Shown: piece by piece, positions 7,388 through 10,399 of the stretch
Layout of the letters: each line of letters starts with the position of its first letter
How positions within the stretch are numbered: position 1 is the stretch's first letter
Source: Bordetella sp.
GTDB taxonomy: Bacteria > Pseudomonadota > Gammaproteobacteria > Burkholderiales > Burkholderiaceae_B
Length of the DNA stretch: 10,399 nucleotides
Direction: 5' to 3'
Assembly (NCBI GenBank): GCA_027450125.1
Contig: DAIDKG010000413.1
Coordinates: 1 to 10,399, forward strand
Translations under genes and position numbers: made by a program
The notes under the pieces: generated by a model
Database searches by the model: none
Seen by the model: the letters and a program-made list of their open reading frames with translations, nothing else
Told to the model about the DNA's origin: nothing

Positions 7388-7634
7388 GCTGGCTCGGCGC
7401 CCGCAAGGCGGGGCGCGCCGGGGCCGATGCCGTTGCGCCATCCCGGTACGAAGGTTGGCGCCGCTGCCGCATGAGTCAGTAAATGTCCAACGGCGGCCGC
7501 CTAAGCCTGCGGCGGCCTATGCCTGAGCTAATTCAAGCCGGCAAGACTGGATCCCGAGCTCGCTTGATTATGGGTTGCAGACCGACTTCCGAGGTCTGGC
7601 CGGCGAGCCTTTCCAATGAAAACATTTGCTGAAA
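7388..7634. other. Intergenic region between proC and the COG4705-type gene
   Basis: This stretch of 247 bp has no credible gene. It holds an inverted repeat GGCCGCC / GGCGGCC (7495-7501 and 7511-7517, 9-base loop). A second one, CAGACC / GGTCTG (7578-7583 and 7593-7598, 9-base spacer), lies about 37 bp before the next start codon. An 11-bp direct repeat AATGAAAACAT (7615-7625 and 7634-7644) spans that start codon. No intrinsic terminator or good -35/-10 pair is evident. Confidence 0.5.
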
Positions 7635-8393
7635 ATGAAAACATCCACTGAACAGGCGCTGGCCAAGGTTCCGGAAGTGACGCTGGGATTCTGGCTCGTC
7701 AAGATCGCAGCCACCACGCTAGGCGAGACCGGCGGCGATGCCGCTTCGATGTCCATGAACCTGGGCTACTTGATCAGCACGGGCATCTTCGCGGCGATTT
7801 TCCTGGCCGCGGTCGCCGCACAGGTCAGGGCCAAGGGATTCCATCCCTTTCTCTACTGGACCACCATCATCGCCACCACTACGGTCGGCACGACCCTGGC
7901 CGATTTTGCCGACCGCTCGCTTGGAATCGGTTACGCCGGCGGCTCGAGCCTCTTGCTGGCCTTGCTGCTCGGATCGCTTTGGGTCTGGCATCGCACGCTG
8001 GGCTCGGTGTCGGTGAGTACCGTCAGTTCGCCCAAGGCGGAAGCCTTTTACTGGCTGACGATCATGTTTTCCCAGACCTTGGGTACGGCGCTGGGCGACT
8101 GGACCGCCGATACGGCGGGCCTCGGTTATACCGGGGCAGCCGTCGTGTTCGGCGGATTGCTTGCCTTGCTCGTGGCAGTCTATTACTGGACCCGCGTGTC
8201 CCGGACGTTGCTGTTCTGGGCGGCGTTCATTCTGACCCGTCCGCTGGGCGCGGTGCTGGGCGATTTTCTGGACAAACCCTCGAGCGCGGGCGGTCTGGCG
8301 CTGAGCCGCTACTGGGCGTCGGCCGCGCTGCTTGCCTTCATGGTGGCCGGCATATTGCTGTTCAGGCAGAGGGCCGCCCGCGAGGCGCATTGA
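7635..8393 (+). CDS. Predicted eight-helix inner-membrane protein of the COG4705 type, built from four repeats
   Basis: Function unknown. The 252-residue protein (ATG at 7635; a TTG three codons upstream is possible) is strongly hydrophobic with about eight membrane segments and no enzyme motif. It resembles the uncharacterised membrane-anchored protein family COG4705, by my recollection. Four internal repeats share an exact spacing of W, then G ten residues later, then D five after that: W20/G30/D35, W75/G85/D90, W140/G150/D155 and W195/G205/D210. Repeats 1-3 also have LGY or GY about ten residues after the Asp (Y45, Y100, Y165). The repeat starts are 55, 65 and 55 residues apart, so the protein looks like a duplicated pair. 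An acidic residue in or beside a membrane segment in every repeat suggests ion or small-molecule transport, which is inference. It stands alone between proC and a convergent glutathione transferase gene. Confidence 0.8.
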   Translation: MKTSTEQALAKVPEVTLGFWLVKIAATTLGETGGDAASMSMNLGYLISTGIFAAIFLAAVAAQVRAKGFHPFLYWTTIIATTTVGTTLADFADRSLGIGYAGGSSLLLALLLGSLWVWHRTLGSVSVSTVSSPKAEAFYWLTIMFSQTLGTALGDWTADTAGLGYTGAAVVFGGLLALLVAVYYWTRVSRTLLFWAAFILTRPLGAVLGDFLDKPSSAGGLALSRYWASAALLAFMVAGILLFRQRAAREAH

Positions 8394-8416
8394 ACCGCGG
8401 TGCAATGAACGACACG

Positions 8417-8434
8417 GCGGCCGGCGCCGGCCGC
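8417..8434. repeat. Perfect 18-bp GC palindrome between convergent genes
   Basis: GCGGCCGGCGCCGGCCGC is exactly self-complementary. It sits in the 61-bp gap between the ends of the convergent membrane-protein and glutathione transferase genes. Placement suggests a role in stopping transcription from both sides, but there is no T-run on either strand, so it is not a classical intrinsic terminator. Confidence 0.5.
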
Positions 8435-8454
8435 TCAGGCGCGCCGGTTCCGCT

Positions 8455-9069
8455 TTATTGCAGCCCTTCCGCCTGGAGCGCAGCCGCGACGCCAGGATCT
8501 GCCTTCATGCGCGCGCTGAACTTGGGCAGGTTGTCCAGGCCCGACAGGTCGATGTTCTTGGCCTGGGCCCAGCGCAGCACCACGAATAGATAGGCGTCCG
8601 CTGCGGTGCGCCGGGCGCCGGTCAGATAGTCGCGGCCCTCGAGACGGCCGTCGAGCATGGCGAAGTGGCTGCGCAAGATCTGGGAGGCCGACGCCGCGAG
8701 TTCTTGCTGGGCGGCTGCGTTGGAGACAAAGCGCGAGGGACCGAATACCAGGCTGAAGGTCCGATGCAGGTCGGAATTGATGAAGGCCAGCCAGCGCATG
8801 GTCTCGGCAAGGCCAAGCGGCGTTCCGTCGCCCAGCAGGCCCGCTTCGGGGTGCTTGGCGGAAAGATAGGAAAGAATGGCCAGGTTCTGGTTCAGGTCGA
8901 AGTCGCCGTCACTGACGGCCGGCACCGCGCCCATGGGATTGATCTTGAGGTAATCCTGGGCCTTGATGGCCTCGCGATCCATTTTCCGGGCCTCGAAGGG
9001 CTCGCCTATCCATTGCAGGGCAATGTGGATGGTGAGCGAGCAGGCGCCGGGCATGTAGTACAGCTTCAT
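8455..9069 (-). CDS. Glutathione S-transferase, beta class
   Basis: Cytosolic enzyme that conjugates or reduces electrophilic substrates with glutathione; the physiological substrate is not evident. The 204-residue protein starts MKLYYMPGACSL, with the catalytic Cys10 typical of bacterial beta-class enzymes. The thioredoxin-like domain continues with the cis-proline segment NPMGAVPAV at 44-52 and LNQNLAILSYL at 59-69. The alpha-helical domain includes SDLHRTF, with His102 in the place of the beta-class active-site histidine, and ends with LTGARRTAADAYLFVVLRWAQ, the usual GxxxTxAD capping-box region. The usual acidic residue of the glutathione-binding segment (LTES-like) is Gln61 here, a conservative change. 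The start at 9069 follows a good ribosome-binding site. The gene converges on the COG4705-type gene and may share a transcript with the DUF423 gene 85 bp upstream. Confidence 0.93.
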   Translation of the reverse strand: MKLYYMPGACSLTIHIALQWIGEPFEARKMDREAIKAQDYLKINPMGAVPAVSDGDFDLNQNLAILSYLSAKHPEAGLLGDGTPLGLAETMRWLAFINSDLHRTFSLVFGPSRFVSNAAAQQELAASASQILRSHFAMLDGRLEGRDYLTGARRTAADAYLFVVLRWAQAKNIDLSGLDNLPKFSARMKADPGVAAALQAEGLQ

Positions 9070-9076
9070 GATCTAT

Positions 9077-9081
9077 CTCCT
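9077..9081 (-). promoter_or_regulatory. Ribosome-binding site of the glutathione S-transferase gene
   Basis: AGGAG on the minus strand lies 7 bases before the ATG at 9069-9067 and supports that start. Confidence 0.75.
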
Positions 9082-9154
9082 GTGGCATGACTATGCTGCC
9101 CGTAATGGTACGCCCGCCGTCAACCGCTTGCAGGGCGGCAGGCGTGCAGGCCAT

Positions 9155-9535
9155 TCATCGCGGCGCGCGCCACGCTGCCCAGGCCGTCATGGCCCAGGCC
9201 AGCAAAAAGGCCGCGCCGCCCAGCGGGGTAACCGCGCCCAGCCAGCGTATGCCCGTGAGGGCGAGCACATAAAGGCTGCCCGAGAACAGGACAATGCCCG
9301 CGAACATCAGCCAGCCCGCGGCCTGGAGCAGGCGGGCCCGGGGATGGCGCGCGCGCAGCCAGGCCACGGCGAAGAGCCCCAGGGCATGGATGAGGTGATA
9401 TTGCACGCCGGTCTGCCAGACGGCGAGCATGTCGGCATCGATGCGGCCTTTCAGGCCATGAGCGCCGAATGCGCCGGCTGCGACGCCGACGAGCATGCAC
9501 AGTGCGGCCAGCGCGGAGAGTTGACGGTCGGTCAT
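9155..9535 (-). CDS. Small inner-membrane protein of the DUF423/UPF0382 (YgdD) family
   Basis: Function unknown. The 126-residue protein is almost all membrane helix. The first segment, about residues 7-27, ends in the family hallmark GAFGAHGLK. A conserved WQTGVQYHLIHALGLFAVAWL block follows (about 40-60), then two further segments including FAGIVLFSGSLYVLALTG and LGAVTPLGGAAFLLAWAMTAWAAW. The frame continues upstream to 9817, but the ATG at 9533-9535 gives the normal family length. The extension reads as non-family sequence that overlaps the divergent antiporter gene, so I start here. No strong Shine-Dalgarno precedes the ATG. Only 57 bp separate it from the divergent antiporter start, so both promoters must overlap in that gap or reach into the genes. 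Confidence 0.9.
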   Translation of the reverse strand: MTDRQLSALAALCMLVGVAAGAFGAHGLKGRIDADMLAVWQTGVQYHLIHALGLFAVAWLRARHPRARLLQAAGWLMFAGIVLFSGSLYVLALTGIRWLGAVTPLGGAAFLLAWAMTAWAAWRAPR

Positions 9536-9583
9536 GTCAGGGACGGAAGTGAAAGGAAACCCATTATGATGCGGAAACTCGAC

Positions 9584-9587
9584 GGAG
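9584..9587 (+). promoter_or_regulatory. Ribosome-binding site favouring the antiporter start at 9593
   Basis: GGAG lies 5 bases before the ATG at 9593. In-frame ATGs at 9566 and 9569 would add nine or eight residues (MMRKLDGDR...). They have AGGA at 9554-9557 as a weaker alternative site. Family N-termini favour 9593. Confidence 0.55.
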
Positions 9588-9592
9588 ACCGA

Positions 9593-10399
9593 ATGGAACA
9601 CAGCATCCCCCTGATCACCACGCTGGCCGAAGGCTTCGGCATGGCGCTGATCCTGGGCTTCGCGGCCGAGCGCATCAAGGTGCCGGCGTTGGTCGGCTAT
9701 TTGCTGGCGGGCATTCTCATCGGCCCGGCTACGCCGGGCGTCGTGGCCGACGTAAAGCTGGCTTCGGAATTGTCGGAAATCGGCGTGATGCTTCTGATGT
9801 TCGGCGTAGGGCTGCACTTCTCGCTGCGGGACCTGCTGGATGTCAAGCGCCTGGCCGTGCCCGGCGCAGTGGTGCAGATGACGCTGGCCACCGCGATGGG
9901 CATGCTGATCGCGTGGTGGTGGGGCTGGAGCTGGGGCAGCGGGCTGGTCTTCGGCCTGTCGCTGTCGTGCGCCAGCACCGTGGTGCTGCTCAAGGCGCTG
10001 GAGGCGCGCGGCGCTCTGGAGACGCAGAACGGCCGCATCGCCGTGGGCTGGCTGGTGGTGGAGGATCTGGCCACGGTGCTGGTGCTGGTGCTGCTGCCCC
10101 CCCTGGCAGGCGTGCTAGGCGGCAACGGTCTGGAGCATGGCGCGACCGGCATGGCCTTGTGGCTGGCCATCGGCAAGACGCTGCTGGAAGTCGCCTTGTT
10201 CATCGTGCTGATGTTGGCCGTCGGGCGGCGTGCCCTGCCTTGGCTGTTATGGCAGGTGGCGCGCACCGGATCGCGCGAGATGTTCACGCTGGCGGTCGTC
10301 GCCGTGGCCATCGGCATCGCCTACGGTGCAGCCCAGCTTTTCCATGTGTCGTTTGCCCTGGGCGCCTTCTTTGCGGGCATGGTCATGCGCGAATCGGAA
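9593..10399 (+). CDS. ybaL: YbaL/KefB-type monovalent cation:proton antiporter (CPA2), N-terminal 269 residues; continues beyond window
   Basis: Inner-membrane antiporter that probably exchanges K+ or Na+ for protons. The visible 269 residues form most of the Na/H-exchanger transmembrane domain. The N-terminus MEHSIPLITTLAEGFGMAL is followed by GYLLAGILIGPATPG at 35-49. The hallmark IGVMLLMFGVGLHFSLRDL occupies 63-81 and CASTVVLLKALEARG 126-140. The VVEDL segment carries the expected acidic pair Glu157-Asp158, and FHVSFALGAFFAGMVMRES closes the window. These match my recollection of E. coli YbaL more closely than KefB or KefC. YbaL-type proteins carry a C-terminal NAD-binding RCK/TrkA-N domain, which would lie past the right edge. 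The frame is open to the last base with no disruption. The gene is divergent from the DUF423 gene. The exact ion and regulation cannot be told; the gene symbol is by resemblance. Confidence 0.9.
   Translation, partial: MEHSIPLITTLAEGFGMALILGFAAERIKVPALVGYLLAGILIGPATPGVVADVKLASELSEIGVMLLMFGVGLHFSLRDLLDVKRLAVPGAVVQMTLATAMGMLIAWWWGWSWGSGLVFGLSLSCASTVVLLKALEARGALETQNGRIAVGWLVVEDLATVLVLVLLPPLAGVLGGNGLEHGATGMALWLAIGKTLLEVALFIVLMLAVGRRALPWLLWQVARTGSREMFTLAVVAVAIGIAYGAAQLFHVSFALGAFFAGMVMRESE

Noticed and set aside
7388..7440. Intrinsic terminator after proC
   Set aside because: GC-rich arms (GCGCCCGC / GCGGGGCGC) can pair only with a bulge, and no T-run follows on either strand.
7548..7564. BamHI and SacI sites close together, suggesting cloning vector sequence
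   Set aside because: GGATCC and GAGCTC are near each other but no vector or polylinker sequence surrounds them, so chance is enough.
9536..9817. N-terminal extension of the DUF423 protein to 9817
   Set aside because: The added residues are polar, overlap the antiporter gene on the other strand and are absent from the family. The ATG at 9535 gives the normal length.
9697..10317. 206-codon minus-strand frame opposite the antiporter gene
   Set aside because: It is rich in Ser, Thr, Pro and Arg, a typical shadow, while the plus strand has a clear antiporter frame.
1..10399. A new defence, mobile or secretion system
   Set aside because: No integrase, transposase, repeat array, toxin-antitoxin pair, tRNA edge or change in composition is seen. 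Nearly all genes belong to known families in a core-like layout.

Overview
The window is GC-rich, densely coding bacterial chromosome. The protein set (a CrgA-like LysR regulator fragment, a PAS-GGDEF protein, the Ugp glycerol-3-phosphate ABC transporter, ProC, a beta-class glutathione transferase and a YbaL-type antiporter) and the sequence style fit a betaproteobacterium of the Alcaligenaceae. Bordetella is my best guess. A clean nonsense mutation in an otherwise intact ugpB would suit a host-restricted, pseudogene-accumulating species such as B. pertussis. The genus call is inference from memory, not a database match.

Layout. 1-537 (+) is the 3' part of a LysR-type regulator. 599-1915 (+) encodes a two-PAS diguanylate cyclase. 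It converges, with a 4-bp gap, on the ugp operon, which runs leftward as ugpB (6246-4936), ugpA (4798-3917), ugpE (3878-3036) and ugpC (3011-1920). A 307-bp divergent intergenic region (6247-6553) separates ugpB from proC (6554-7387, +). It holds a Pho-box-like array facing ugpB and a repeat/hairpin facing proC. Next come a COG4705-type integral membrane protein (7635-8393, +), a convergent glutathione S-transferase (9069-8455, -), a small DUF423 membrane protein (9535-9155, -), and, divergent from it, the start of a YbaL/KefB-type cation:proton antiporter (9593 to the window edge, +).

How the genes work together. UgpB (periplasmic binding protein), UgpA and UgpE (permeases) and UgpC (ATPase) together import sn-glycerol-3-phosphate and glycerophosphodiesters, classically under phosphate starvation. 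Here ugpB carries one in-frame amber codon (5346-5344, codon 301), with the reading frame intact on both sides, so the importer has probably lost its binding protein. A strong intrinsic terminator lies between ugpB and ugpA, and the usual ugpQ partner is absent downstream of ugpC. The remaining genes are housekeeping or stress functions with no evident link to ugp.

I found no mobile element, CRISPR array, RNA gene or convincing new multigene system. The best leads are the broken ugpB with its terminator and Pho-box architecture, and the four-fold W-x9-G-x4-D repeat in the COG4705-type membrane protein.
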